From Cryptomeria japonica (Eukaryota; Streptophyta; Pinopsida; Cupressales; Cupressaceae): 64,000 nucleotides of DNA. Both the position numbers and the translations under genes were made by a program. The notes under the pieces are model-generated. The model did not search any database. It was given only the letters and a program-made list of their open reading frames with translations, and was not told where the DNA came from. The stretch lies in the NCBI RefSeq assembly GCF_030272615.1, contig NC_081405.1, forward strand, positions 649,179,420 to 649,243,419. Direction: 5' to 3'. This document shows positions 33,926 through 44,654 of this stretch, piece after piece (position 1 is the stretch's first letter; every line of letters starts with the position of its first letter).

Positions 33926-35075
33926 GTCTCATTTTTTTCCTATCACCTCCTTTATCTATCACTTGTCTATCTATACTTATAAAAATATATTTTATCTATC
34001 TCTTTCTTCTCTACTTATGTCACTTCTTTTCTCATCCCATCTAAATAAATAGACTCCCAAGTTACATGCATCTCTGCATATATCTCCATCTTTCTATTCC
34101 TATCTCTCCCTCTCCCACTCCATCATTGTCACTCCTTATTTCTATATTTCTCTCTTCTCTCTATTTATCTCCCTCCTCTATCTTATCCTACCTATACGTA
34201 TATATTACTTATCTCTATCACCTCCTTTCTCTCCCTATATTTCCCCCTCTATCTCTATATTCCTATAGATCTATCTTCATGTATATTTATATCTCATTAT
34301 CTCTAAATCTCACTTATTCACTTCATCTCTCCCTCCATTTGTCTTACTCTCTCTATCACTTTCTATCCATATCTATCTCTATCTCTATCTCTATCTTCAC
34401 ATCTCCATCTCTTTCCCTATCAATTTCTCTTTCTATATGTTCCTCTATCTTTATATATCTTCGTCTATACATGATTAATCTACTTCTTTGTCTCTTCCTC
34501 TATCGCCCTCTAGAAGCATCTTTCCCTTTCTCTACCTTTATCTCTTTATTTACTCACTATTTATATATCTCTGGCTCTCTCCCCCCATCCTTCTCTATAG
34601 TGCCTTTATATATCTCTATATCTCCCTCTTTCTCTCTCTCCCTCTCTATTTAGCCCTATCTATAATCTCTATCTCTCTTTCTCACTCTCTTGCACTATCT
34701 ATATCTCTCTATCTATCGACATTTCTCTTCATTTATATCTCTCTATCTCTTCCTTTTTTTATCTCACTCTCTTTACCCCTCTCTATCCATTTTTCTCCAT
34801 CTCTTTATATATTTATCTTTGTCTTTACCTCTCTCTTTCTCTATATCTATTCATCTCCCTCTCCCTTTATCTTCATTTTTTATCTCTATCTTCGTCTCTC
34901 CTTTTCAATATCTAGATATGTCTACCTCTTTCTATCCATCCTTGTCCTTTAGTTTTTCTCCCTCTCACTTCATACTCCTTAATATCTATATCTCTATTTA
35001 TGTCCTTGTCCTTTAGTTCTTCTCCCTCTCTTTAGCTCTTCATCTCTCTTCAACCTTATATCTCTCCTTATTTGA
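33926..35075. repeat. Polypyrimidine tract with (TCTCTA)-like microsatellite
   Basis: About 1.1 kb almost entirely of C and T on the plus strand, with TATCTCTATCTCTATCTC at about 34370-34395 and many CTCTCTC and CTATCT runs. Long open frames here (34066-34653, 34488-34952, 34690-35016) translate to Ser/Leu/Tyr/Ile monotony and are not genes. Confidence 0.9.
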
Positions 35076-35079
35076 AACT

Positions 35080-35591
35080 TAGTACATATGGTCTCCTAAG
35101 GGGTTATATGGTGTCCTAAGGGGTCATAGAACACCATATGACCCCTTAGGACACAATATGACCCTTTAGGACACAAAATAAACCCTAATGACACCTAGGG
35201 GGTCATATAGTTTCCTAAGGGGTCATAGGAAACCATGTGACTCCTTATCACACCATACAACCCCTAATGATACCATATGGTGTCCTAAGGGGTCGTATGG
35301 TGTCCTAAGGGGTCATAGGACACCATATGACTCCTTAGGACACCATACGATGCCAAATGGTGTCCTAAGGGGTCATATAGAATCCTAAGGGGTCATAGGA
35401 CACCATATGACCCCTTAGTAGACCATATGAGCCATAACAACACCATATGGTGTCCTAAGGGGTCATAGAACACCATATGACCCATAACAACACCATATGG
35501 TGTCCTAAGAGATCATAAGACACCATATAACCCCTAACAACATCATATAGTGTCCTAAGGGGTCATAGGACACCATATGACCCCTTATGAC
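35080..35591. repeat. Palindromic repeat array, block 1
   Basis: Imperfect units built from GGTGTCCTAAGGGGTCAT and its reverse complement ATGACCCCTTAGGACACC alternate along the block. Spacing is roughly 35-75 bp. CATATG often marks the junction. The block is cut by the solo LTR at 35592. Confidence 0.92.
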
Positions 35592-36642
35592 TATTAGGTC
35601 CCGGAGACAACTGAGAGGGGGGGGTGAATCAGTTGTCAAATAAATTCAAACCAAAAACAACTTAACCAACTTAATGCTTAATATTGGTAAACTAGTTAAG
35701 TATGCCGGTAGACAGTGTTAACAGTTAATTGCTATACTGGTAAAGATTAATGCATGAAACATAAACATAAAGTCATCCACAACACATAACACCAATATTT
35801 GTATGTGGAAACCCTGTAAGGGGAAAAACCACAGTGGGAAACCTTATCCACAATTAGATGATACTACTGTAGATAGGAAGTGTACATAAATGGGGTCTGA
35901 ACATGGAGAAAGGCCAACATCCTAGAGCTCACTGCTCAATCAGAAAAAGGGAGTCACACTGACTACAGTTGGATGGTTAAATCCAATAAGAATGTACTGC
36001 ACAAAATAGCATCTTCATATGCTGGATTCAGTATCGGTGTAATGCTGATATTCTTTCACAAAAGCCTAGCTTCACCTTCAAATGATGTCTACGTGTATAG
36101 CTCTACTTAATCTTGCATATACCTTATCACAATTCTTTTTCACATTCCACATTCAATCTTACAAATAAGATCTTACATTTATACCATAACCTAAGACCAA
36201 TTTTAGTAGGTCGACTCTACAAGATATTACAATAAAAACATTTTACAAACAATATAATATCCGATGCAATAATCGATTGAACATGTCGGCTTAAAGCATT
36301 TAGAACAATAATTAATCATCTCCAAAGCATGCCATGCTGATCTGGAAAAGATAAACCTACTGGTGTAACCCTGGACCTATTTGCCGGTAAAAGAAAATAT
36401 GCAAATATGAATATACCAATGATTAATTCTTCAAAATAAATTGTTCACATGATGTCTTTGACATTACCAAGTGTCTTCCATATCATTCCAAGTGCCAGTG
36501 ATCATTATATCCTACCGGTGAACCATATACCAGTAACTGTGCAGTAGTTACTTGCTTGCCGATGAATGCTGCTAGATTTCCAAAGTGTTAGTGTTTTAGT
36601 AGGTGTTGACATCAATGACAAAACCATACCAAAATACCAACA
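35592..36642 (-). mobile_element. Solo LTR of the Copia A family, inserted in the palindromic array
   Basis: Starts TATTAGGTCCC (first base pair of TG mutated) and ends ATACCAACA, aligning along most of its length with the Copia A LTR at 10668-11658. No internal coding region is attached. ATGAC flanks it on both sides (35587-35591 and 36643-36647), the expected 5-bp duplication. About 1,051 bp. The structure fits deletion of an element by LTR-LTR recombination. Confidence 0.92.
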
Positions 36643-37202
36643 ATGACACAATATGACCCCTAACAACATCATATAGTGTCCTAAGGGGTCATATGGTTTC
36701 CTAAGCGGTTATAGTAAACCATATGACCCCTTAGGATACCATAAGACCCATAACAACACCATATGATGTCTTAAGGGGTCATATGGTGTCCTAAAGGGTC
36801 ACGAAACACCATATGACCTCTTAGGACATACTGTGACCCCTAACAAAACCTAATGGATCATATGGTGTCTAAGGGGTCATACGCTGGCCTATGACCCCTT
36901 AGGACACAATATAACCCCTTAGCACACCATACAACCTCCAACGACACCATATGGTGTCCTAAGGGGTCATAGGACACCATACGGCCCGTTAGGACACAAT
37001 ATGACCCCTAACAATACCTAAGGGGTCATAGGACACCATATGACCCCTTAACACACCATACGACCCCTAATGACACCATATGGTGTCCTAAAGGCTCATA
37101 GAACACCATATGACCCCTTAGGACACCATAAGACCCATAACAACATCATATGGTGTCCTAAGGTGTCATATGGTGTCCTAAAGGTTCACAAGACACCATA
37201 TG
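36643..37202. repeat. Palindromic repeat array, block 2
   Basis: Same unit family as 35080-35591, continuing the array after the solo LTR. Variation includes CCCTAACAACACC and CCCATAACAACACC spacers. Ends at 37202, where Copia D is inserted. Confidence 0.92.
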
Positions 37203-37666
37203 TGTTAGGGTTTCAAGCAGATCCAAAGCAAATATGAACTAACAATTATATGCAGATTTAAATACAAAAGATAAAGAAATAAAATAGGACATAGATAACA
37301 TAGAGATTTAACGTGGTTCACCCAGAATGGGTTATGTCCACCATACACAGTCGTCCAATCTTTCTTATTATCCAACAAAAAATAGTACATCAACCTTACA
37401 ATGCCTTAAGTATCCCAGCTGCTTATAACATGCGTTTTTAGGGCAACAAACAAAGTCGGCCTTTTTAGGGTTTTATTACAATGTCGGTTTTCATCAATGA
37501 AAAATGGCAAAAAAATTTTTCTCGGGGGCTCTCACCCCCGATACCCCGCTTTTCTTGGGGGCTGCCGCCCCCGAACCCCTGCCCAAGGCCCAGCTCAGCC
37601 CTGGACCCCATCGAGGATACGTGCTAAGTGTACAATACTTTGCTGTTCAGTCACCATATTTTAACA
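37203..37666 (-). repeat. 3' LTR of Copia D
   Basis: TGTTAGGGTTT to TTTTAACA, near-identical to 41716-42180. Contains a GC-rich patch (37523-37615) with G-run/C-run inverted segments that stands out in AT-rich surroundings. The minus-strand polypurine tract (CTCCCACTTGGAG, 37669-37681) adjoins it. Confidence 0.93.
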
Positions 37667-37763
37667 ATCTCCCACTTGGAGACTGATACTACATGACACC
37701 ACTGTACATGCAACATCTACTGGATAAAACACTAGGACTCGACTGGTATAAATTCCACAATTA

Positions 37764-38351
37764 TCAATCAAGAAAACCAACAAAAACTGATGAAGAAATT
37801 AGCTTCTCTTGTGGAACTGCCTTCGTGAACATATTGACAGTATTCTCACTTGTGTGAACCTTCTCAAGCCATAACTGACCCTCCTCCAAAACAGTCTGGA
37901 TGAAGTGGTACTTGAGCTGAATGTGCTTTGTCCTTGAATGAAAAGAAAAGTTCTTCGCAAGATGAATGGCACTTTGGCTATCAGTATACAATGGGCTATC
38001 CTCTTGTGTCTAACCCAATTCCTCCAGAAAACATTGCAATCAAATCATCTCCTTACTGGCTTCTATAGCAGCAACATACTCAGCTTTAGTGGTTGAAAGT
38101 GCAACAACTTTTTGCAGCCTAGAAATCCAACTGACTGCAGCTCCTCCTATAGTAAAAACATACCCTAGAGTACTCCTCTGTGAATCAATATCACCCTCCA
38201 GATCAAAGTCAACAAATCCACTTAGAGCAGCATTAGATCTTTTGAAACATAATGCCTTTGTAGTAGTTCCTTTCAAATACCAAAGAATCCATTTCACAAC
38301 ATTCCAATGTTCTATACCTGGATTACTCATAAACCTGCTCACAACTCCCAC
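37764..38351 (-). pseudogene. Copia D RNase H
   Basis: MGVVSRFMSNPGIEHWNVVK, WILWYLKGTTTKALCF, GFVDFDLEGDIDSQRSTLGY (where the usual Y-x-D-A-D reads FVDFD), ISRLQKVVALSTTKAEYVAA and, after stops at about 38030, MYTDSQSAIHLAKNFSFHSR, TKHIQLKYHFIQ, VHTSENTVNMFTKAVPQEKL. Complete Copia RNase H layout to the pol end near 37764. Confidence 0.9.
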
Positions 38352-38354
38352 TGC

Positions 38355-39450
38355 CTATGCAATATTTGGCCTTGTGCATACCATTGCATATATAAAACTG
38401 CCAACAGCTGATGAATACGGGATGTTAGACATTTTATTAACCTCTTCCTGTGCCTTTGGGCACATCTCCTTAGTCAATTTGAAATGACTAGCCAAAGGTG
38501 TACTAACTACTTTTGCATCCTGCATGTTAAATCTTTTCAACACCTTCTTTATATACTCACTTTGGGACAAATTCAAGGTTCTATTTTTCCTATCCTGTGT
38601 AATCCTCATACCAAGAATTTGCTTAGCTGCACCCAAATCCTTCATAGCAAATGACTTGGCTAATTTTTGTTTAAGATCATTTATATGTTGCATGTTAGAC
38701 CCAACAATAAGCATGTCATCAACATAAAGCAACATGATAATATAACTGCCATTATCAAATCTCTTAAAATATACACAATGATTAGAATGACATCTATGAT
38801 AACCGTGTTCAACCATGAAACTATCAAATTTTAAATACCATTGTTGGGGTGTTTGCTTTAGGCCATACAGACTTTTCTTCAACCTGCACACCAAGTTCTC
38901 CTTACCTTTGACCTCATATACTTGTGGTTGCAACATTTAAATTTCCTCCTCCAAATCTCCATGGAGAAAAGCTATTTTGACATCTAATTGTTCAAGATGT
39001 AAATCATCTATAGCCACAAGACTAAGTACAGTTCTAATTGAAGTCATTTTTACAACTGGAGAAAATATTTCATCATAATCTATACCCTTTTTCTGTGCAA
39101 AACCTTTTACCACAAGTCTAGCCTTATATCTTTTTGACCTCCTTCCTCCTCCTTTTTTCTGCAGGTAAAGGGACTAAGTCCCAAGTCTTATTTTTCATCA
39201 AGGAGTCCATCTCCTCTTTCATGCCTAGCTCCCATTGTTGTTTGGCATCTACCTGCATTTCTTCTTCATATTCTTCTGGTTCACCAGAATCCGTTAATAA
39301 AATAGAATACAAAGAAGGAGAAAATATTTTAGGGGGTCTACTTGTCCTCGTAGAACATCTAACACTTGTAGGAGTTTGTGGGACAATCTGTTGTTGCAGA
39401 GCATCAGGTACCCATGGCATTTCATTTTCAGGAATCTTATCTAACACCAC
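38355..39450 (-). pseudogene. Copia D reverse transcriptase
   Basis: Frame 39450-39124 carries the N-terminal RT approach ([20 protein letters not shown]). A broken middle (39123-38937) holds [20 protein letters not shown] and [19 protein letters not shown]. Frame 38936-38355 has CRLKKSLYGLKQTPQQWYLK, the catalytic LLYVDDMLIVG, MKDLGAAKQILGMRI and AVGSFIYAMVCTRPNIA. At least one frameshift and one stop separate the pieces. Confidence 0.92.
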
Positions 39451-39483
39451 ATATTCTTGTTTGTCCTGTTCATGCTTCTTTTC

Positions 39484-40692
39484 CTACATCTGTTCTTTAT
39501 ACATAACCTTCTCATTGAATATAACATCTCTACTTCTAATTATTTTCTTATTTTCAAAATCCCATAACCGATAGCCATATTTATCTATCCCATATCCAAT
39601 GAAGGTACATTTATGAGATTTAGCATCAAGCTTGGTTCTATTTTCTTTATCAACATGGACAAAAGCTTCCCAACCAAAAGTTTTTAGAAAAGAATAATTT
39701 ACCTTTTTACTAGTCCATGCCTCCTCTGGAATACCACCATCCAAAGGGGTTGAAGGTCCTCTATTTATCAAATAGACAACAATATGTACAACATCTGTCC
39801 AAAAATGTAAGGGCAATCCAGCATGCAATCTCATACTCCTTGCACGTTCCATGATTGTCCTATTCATTCTCTCTGACATACCATTTTCCTATGGAGTTCC
39901 TGGAACTGTCTTCTGCTTTCAAATCCCATTTAAGGAGTAGTAATCTTCAAATGCTTTGCTGCAATACTCACCTCCATTATCCGATCTGAGACACTTCAAC
40001 TTTTTTCCTGTCTCATTCTCAACCAAAGCTTTCCATTTCTTAAAAGTTTCAAAAACATCTGATTTTTGTTTTAGGAAATATACCCATGTTTTTCTAGTTG
40101 AGTCATCAATAAAAATAATATAATAACAAGAGCCACCAAGAGATGATACCTGAGCCGGTCCCCATACATCTGAATGTACAAGCTCTAACTTCTCACTCTT
40201 ATTCTCTTTCCCAACCTTGAGAAATTTGACTCTTTTCTGTTTACCATAAACACAGTTTTCACAGAACTCTAAATCAATCTTCTTTAGTCCTGGCAATAGA
40301 TTTTTGGAGTGAAATGTTTTCATCCCTTTCTCACTCATGTGCCCAAGCCTATGGTGCCACATTATCGAATCTGTTCTTGCAACATTTATTGTTGTTGTCC
40401 CTGCAATAACTTTATCTATAGCAGCTAAGGTAGAGTAAGTGTTACCAGTACATAGATATAATGTGCCTACCTTCACACCTTTAGCTACTACTAATGATCC
40501 TTTAGTGACATTCCACATACTGTCTGAGAAGGTAACTATGCAACCTTCACTACCTAGTTGCCCTGTAGAAATTAAATTTCTTCTTAAATTAGGAACGTGT
40601 CTTACCTTCCGTAGAAACCAATCATTACCATTCCGCAACTTGATCTTTATCTTTCCTTTTCCAACAATTTGACAAGGCTCATCATCACCCAA
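39484..40692 (-). pseudogene. Copia D protease end and integrase
   Basis: Frame 40692-39919 (257 codons): LGDDEPCQIVGKG, VPNLRRNLISTGQLGSEGC, then the pre-integrase finger MWHHRLGHMSEKGMKTFHSK and FCENCVYGKQKRVKF (H-H-C-C intact), then the core LVHSDVWGPAQVSSLGG and CLRSDNGGEYCSKAFEDYY. Both catalytic Asp are present. Frame 39879-39484 continues with RMNRTIMERARSMRLHAGLP and FIGYGIDKYGYRLWDFENKK. The pieces are separated by a stop near 39888, close to the Glu region (NGMSERMNRTI). Confidence 0.92.
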
Positions 40693-41655
40693 ATATACCT
40701 GTCCAAAATCACCTTGAACATAATCTAGAAAATATTTTCTATGGGGTGTAGCATGAAATGAAGCCCCAGAATCTATTACCTAGGAATCATTAACATTATC
40801 CAAACATAAGATTAAAGCATCTTGTAAAGTATTACTTGCAATATTAGCTTCCTTACTATCATTTTCATTTTTGTCTCCTTCTTTGTTTTTCCGAGAGCAA
40901 CAGTCTTTCTTTAGATGACCAGGCTTTCCGCAGCACTAGCAATCTTTCTTTCCTCTAGATTGAGAGCATCCTTTCTTTGACTTCCCTCGTGACTTCTCAT
41001 TCCCAGGGCCTTTTCATTTTTCCTTTGATCTTCCTCTGTTCTCCACATTCAAAACACTACCCGATGATGTTGGAGTCTCACCTGTGCTTTTCCTTTGCAT
41101 TTCCTCGCTTAGGATAACACCAACAATATCATCAAATACTAAAGTATTTTTACTAGAGACAAAGTTACTTACAGCCATAACCAAGCTATTCTAGCTTTCT
41201 GGCAAAGAACATAAAATCAAGAGAGCCCTAACCTCTTCTGCAAAGGTAATTTTTACCGAAGACAATTGACTGGTAATTGTATTAAATTCATTTAAGTGCT
41301 CTGCTACAGATCCTCCCTCACTCATTTTCAAATTAAACAAATGCTTCATAAGAAATACCTTATTTGAAGCCAAGGGTTTCTCATACAACTTAGCCAATGT
41401 TGCCATCAAATCTACAACCATTTTTGCTTCTGTTATATTGAATGCTACATACGACGCAAGGCACAATCGAATGGGTCCCAGTGCCTTTCTATATAAAATG
41501 TCTCACTCTTCATCTGACATTGTGGTCGCTTTCTTTGCCTTTCCTTCCAATGGCCGCCACAAACCCTTTTGATACAGGTAATCCTCCATCTGCATTTTCC
41601 ATAACTGATAATTATAGCCATTAAACTTTTCAACCTTGAATTTGGAATCCTCCAT
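40693..41655 (-). pseudogene. Copia D gag and protease start
   Basis: The ATG at 41653-41655 begins MEDSKFKVEKFNGYNYQLWK, a standard Copia gag start. The frame 41466-41191 has YEKPLASNKVFLMKHLFNLK and VAEHLNEFNTITSQL. A CCHC knuckle (CCGKPGHLKKDC, with a stop in place of a preceding Trp) is near 40905-40945. The protease active site VIDSGASFHATP, again preceded by a Trp-to-stop change, is near 40750-40785 and keeps D-S-G. Confidence 0.88.
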
Positions 41656-41701
41656 TGCTCCCACTCAAACTTGAGAGTCTTGCCAATTTACAGAATACCT
41701 C

Positions 41702-41713
41702 ACTCTGATACCA
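41702..41713 (-). promoter_or_regulatory. Primer-binding site of Copia D
   Basis: ACTCTGATACCA, reverse complement of TGGTATCAGAGT, two bases from the LTR. One base away from the canonical initiator-Met site. Confidence 0.9.
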
Positions 41714-41715
41714 AT

Positions 41716-42180
41716 TGTTAGGGTTTTGAGCATATCTGAAGCAAATATGAACTAACAATTATATGCAGATTTAAATACAAAAGATAAAGAAATAAAATAG
41801 GACATAGATAACACAAAGATTTAACGTGGTTCACCTAGAATGGGTTACGTCCACCATACATAGTCATCCAATCTTTCTTATTATCCAGCGAAAAAAAGGT
41901 ACATCAACCTTACAATGCCTTAAGCATCCTAGCTGCTTATAACATGTGTTTTTAGGGCAACAAACAAAGTCGGCCTTTTTAGGGTTTTATTACAATGTCG
42001 ACTTTCATCAACGAAAAATGGCAAAATTTTTTTTCTGGGTGGCTCCTGCCTCCGAACCCCCGCTTTTCTCTGGGGCTGCCGCCCTCGGACCCCTACCCAA
42101 GGCCCGGCCTGACCCCGGACCCTAGCGAGGATACGTGCTTAGTGTACAATACTTTGTTAATCAGTCACCACATTTTAACA
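41716..42180 (-). repeat. 5' LTR of Copia D
   Basis: TGTTAGGGTTTTGAG to CATTTTAACA, matching 37203-37666. The GC-rich patch is at about 42038-42130 with more changes than in the other copy. Confidence 0.93.
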
Positions 42181-43062
42181 ATATGACCCTTTAGGACACA
42201 ATATGACCCCTAACAAAACCTGAGGGGTCATATGGTATCCTAATGAGTCATATGATGTCCTATGGCCCTTTAAGATACAATATGATGCCTTAGCACACCA
42301 TATAACCCCTAACGGTGCCACATGGTATCCTAAGGGGTTATAAGACACCATATGATGTCCTAAGGTGTTATAAGACACCATATGACCCGTTAGGACACAA
42401 TATGACCCCTAACAACACCTAAGGGATCCAGGACACCATATGAACCCTTAGAACACAATATAACCCCTAATGACACCTAATGGGTCATATGATGTCCTAA
42501 GTGGTCATATGATTTCCTATGACCCCTTAAGACACAATATGACCCCTTAATACACCATACAACCCCTAATGACACCATATGGTGTCATAAGGGGTCATAG
42601 GACACCATATGACTCGTCAGGACATAATATGACCCCAAACAACACCTAAGGGATCATATGTTGTCCTAAGGGGTCATATGGTATCCTAAGGGGTCATAGG
42701 ACACCATATAACCCCTTAGGACACAATATGACCCCAAACGACACCTAAGGGATCATATGTTGTCCTAAGGGGTTATATGGTGTCCTAAGGGGTTATAGAA
42801 CACCATATGACCCCTCAGGACACCATACAATCCATGATGACACCATATGGTGTCCTAAGGGGTCATAGGACACCATATGACCCCTTAGGACACAATATGA
42901 CCCCTAACAATACCTTAGGGGTCACATGGTGTCCTCAGTGGTCATATGATATCTTACGACCCCTTAGCACACCATATGAACCTTAATGACACAATATGGT
43001 GTCCTAAGGGGTCTTAGGATACCATATGACCCCTTAGGACACCATACGATGCATAATGACTA
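42181..43062. repeat. Palindromic repeat array, block 3
   Basis: Longest part of the array, with regularly alternating ATGACCCCTTAGGACAC and GTGTCCTAAGGGGTCAT halves. Ends near CCATACGATGCATAATGAC. Blocks 1-3 together make roughly 1.95 kb once the two insertions are removed. Confidence 0.92.
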
Positions 43063-43090
43063 TTGGCATTATAATAGACAAGTAGAGATT

Positions 43091-44585
43091 GTTGGCATTT
43101 CAATAAGGATATTGAGAAGGTTGTTGATGATTATGGATATAACTGATTAAGGATGATTACTGTCTTAATATTATTATTTTGTCATTGATGTCCAGAAATT
43201 GATTTTCTAATTCAGTATGATGTTGCCATATCTTGAGAAGTATGATTTGATGAGTATAAAGATGTCGGTAAAAGACATAGAAAGAATATGATGAATAACG
43301 GGAGAAATAAGTTATTTAATAGGCAACTATTACAGAGTTAGACAATGATGAGATCATGATGTTTAGATTGTTTTGATATCATACATATGTTATTGATTGT
43401 AAGGTTAATACTATACTATGTTATAGAGCAAAGAACCTAGTTGGTAAACCCTAAGGAACCTAGTCAGTAAACCCTAAGGTTATCGCTATCAGTTATTGAA
43501 GGCGAAATATCTACCGAGTGAAGTTTAGTATTTACCGAGTTGCAACCGAGTAATAATATAATGCATTGAATGAATAAAAACATTATTTAGTGAAGGAAGT
43601 TGATGAGCTGGCTATGATTAAATGATTGGTATGCCATGAATGAAGTTTGTTAAAGAATCTATGGCAAAGGAAAATTGGCAGGAAGATCTATAGCTTAGAT
43701 TGAACCACAATACCGTAGCACAAGTTCCAAGAAATGTATGCAAGTTCCAAGGCGGGGTAACACATTTTCAGATCGATGAATACATTGAACCTAGACAAAG
43801 TTTGAAGATCTGATGGCTATGATTGATCATGGGAAATGTGATCAAGGAGATTAAGCGGTTAGCTATTATTTATAAATAAGGAACTATTGATAAACAATGT
43901 ATGCGGGCAAGTGTATGCACAGGGATGCTACATAGTGATTACTAAGCACTAAAACTTGAAGACCTGTTTTGAATAATAGAGTATAGAGCCCAATAGATGG
44001 ACAAGATTAGTTCTATGTCTATATTGTATTGAGTAAATAAGAATCTGCTTTGGCATTTTAGATGTGAAGTTGCAGATAGATTTTTATTATTGTTATTTTG
44101 TGAAGAGACAGAAAATCTCTTAACCGAGTGGACTTAACAGTCTTATTTGTAAAACCCTCTAGCAAAGTGACATTCTGATTGAGTGTTTTGAAATCCTTTA
44201 ACAAGGTCACTTCTAACAAGGTGAAGATCCTAACAGATCTGAGGGAAATCCCTTAACCGGGTCACATCTAGCAATGTGTTTGTAATCTTTAACAGGATTT
44301 ACTTTTAACCGAGCATACTCTAGAAGATTATATTTCTTAGTGGGTCTGAATTCCCACAGTGGTTTTTCCCTATTTGGGTTTCCACGTTAAATTTGGTGTT
44401 ATGAGTGTTATAATGTTTATATGCTTGTGAGTTTACATGTTTAGCAGTTTTGGTTATATTACTAAAGTAAAGGTTACCGAGGTTGAATCTGATGTTTTTA
44501 TGGAAGATTAAGTTTGTATGATTCACCCCCCCTGCTCATCTTATTAGCTTGGCATCTATACTTACATTAAGTATTAGAACTATCA
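43091..44585 (+). repeat. 5' LTR of Copia C
   Basis: TGTTGGCATTTC to GAACTATCA, about 1.5 kb. Its end is fixed by the primer site TGGTATAAGGAGC at 44588-44600 (altered from TGGTATCAGAGC). No partner LTR is in the window, so the start rests on the TGTTGG motif. Confidence 0.7.
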
Positions 44586-44654
44586 ATTGGTATAAGGAGC
44601 TTTGGACTTTGGAAGAAAAAAAAGTTTAAAGGTACTTGGGGCAAAGATCCAAAG

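Larger units (their letters stand above)
37203..42180 (-). mobile_element. Copia D (minus strand), complete element in the array
   Basis: LTRs 37203-37666 and 41716-42180 (464 and 465 bp), primer site at 41702-41713, and gag, protease, integrase, RT and RNase H in Copia order. The duplication ATATG is present at 37198-37202 and 42181-42185. Total 4,978 bp, a normal Copia size. Protein motifs resemble the Tnt1-like group. Stops and frameshifts occur throughout. Confidence 0.95.

Noticed and set aside
34066-35016. Three long overlapping plus-strand open frames (195, 154 and 108 codons)
   Set aside because: They are translations of a C/T-only tract, giving Ser/Leu/Tyr/Ile monotony in all frames. 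Open only because the pyrimidine tract lacks stops.
35080-43062. CRISPR-like repeat array
   Set aside because: Units are palindromic, variable in spacing, without unique spacers, in a plant genome context. Not a CRISPR array.
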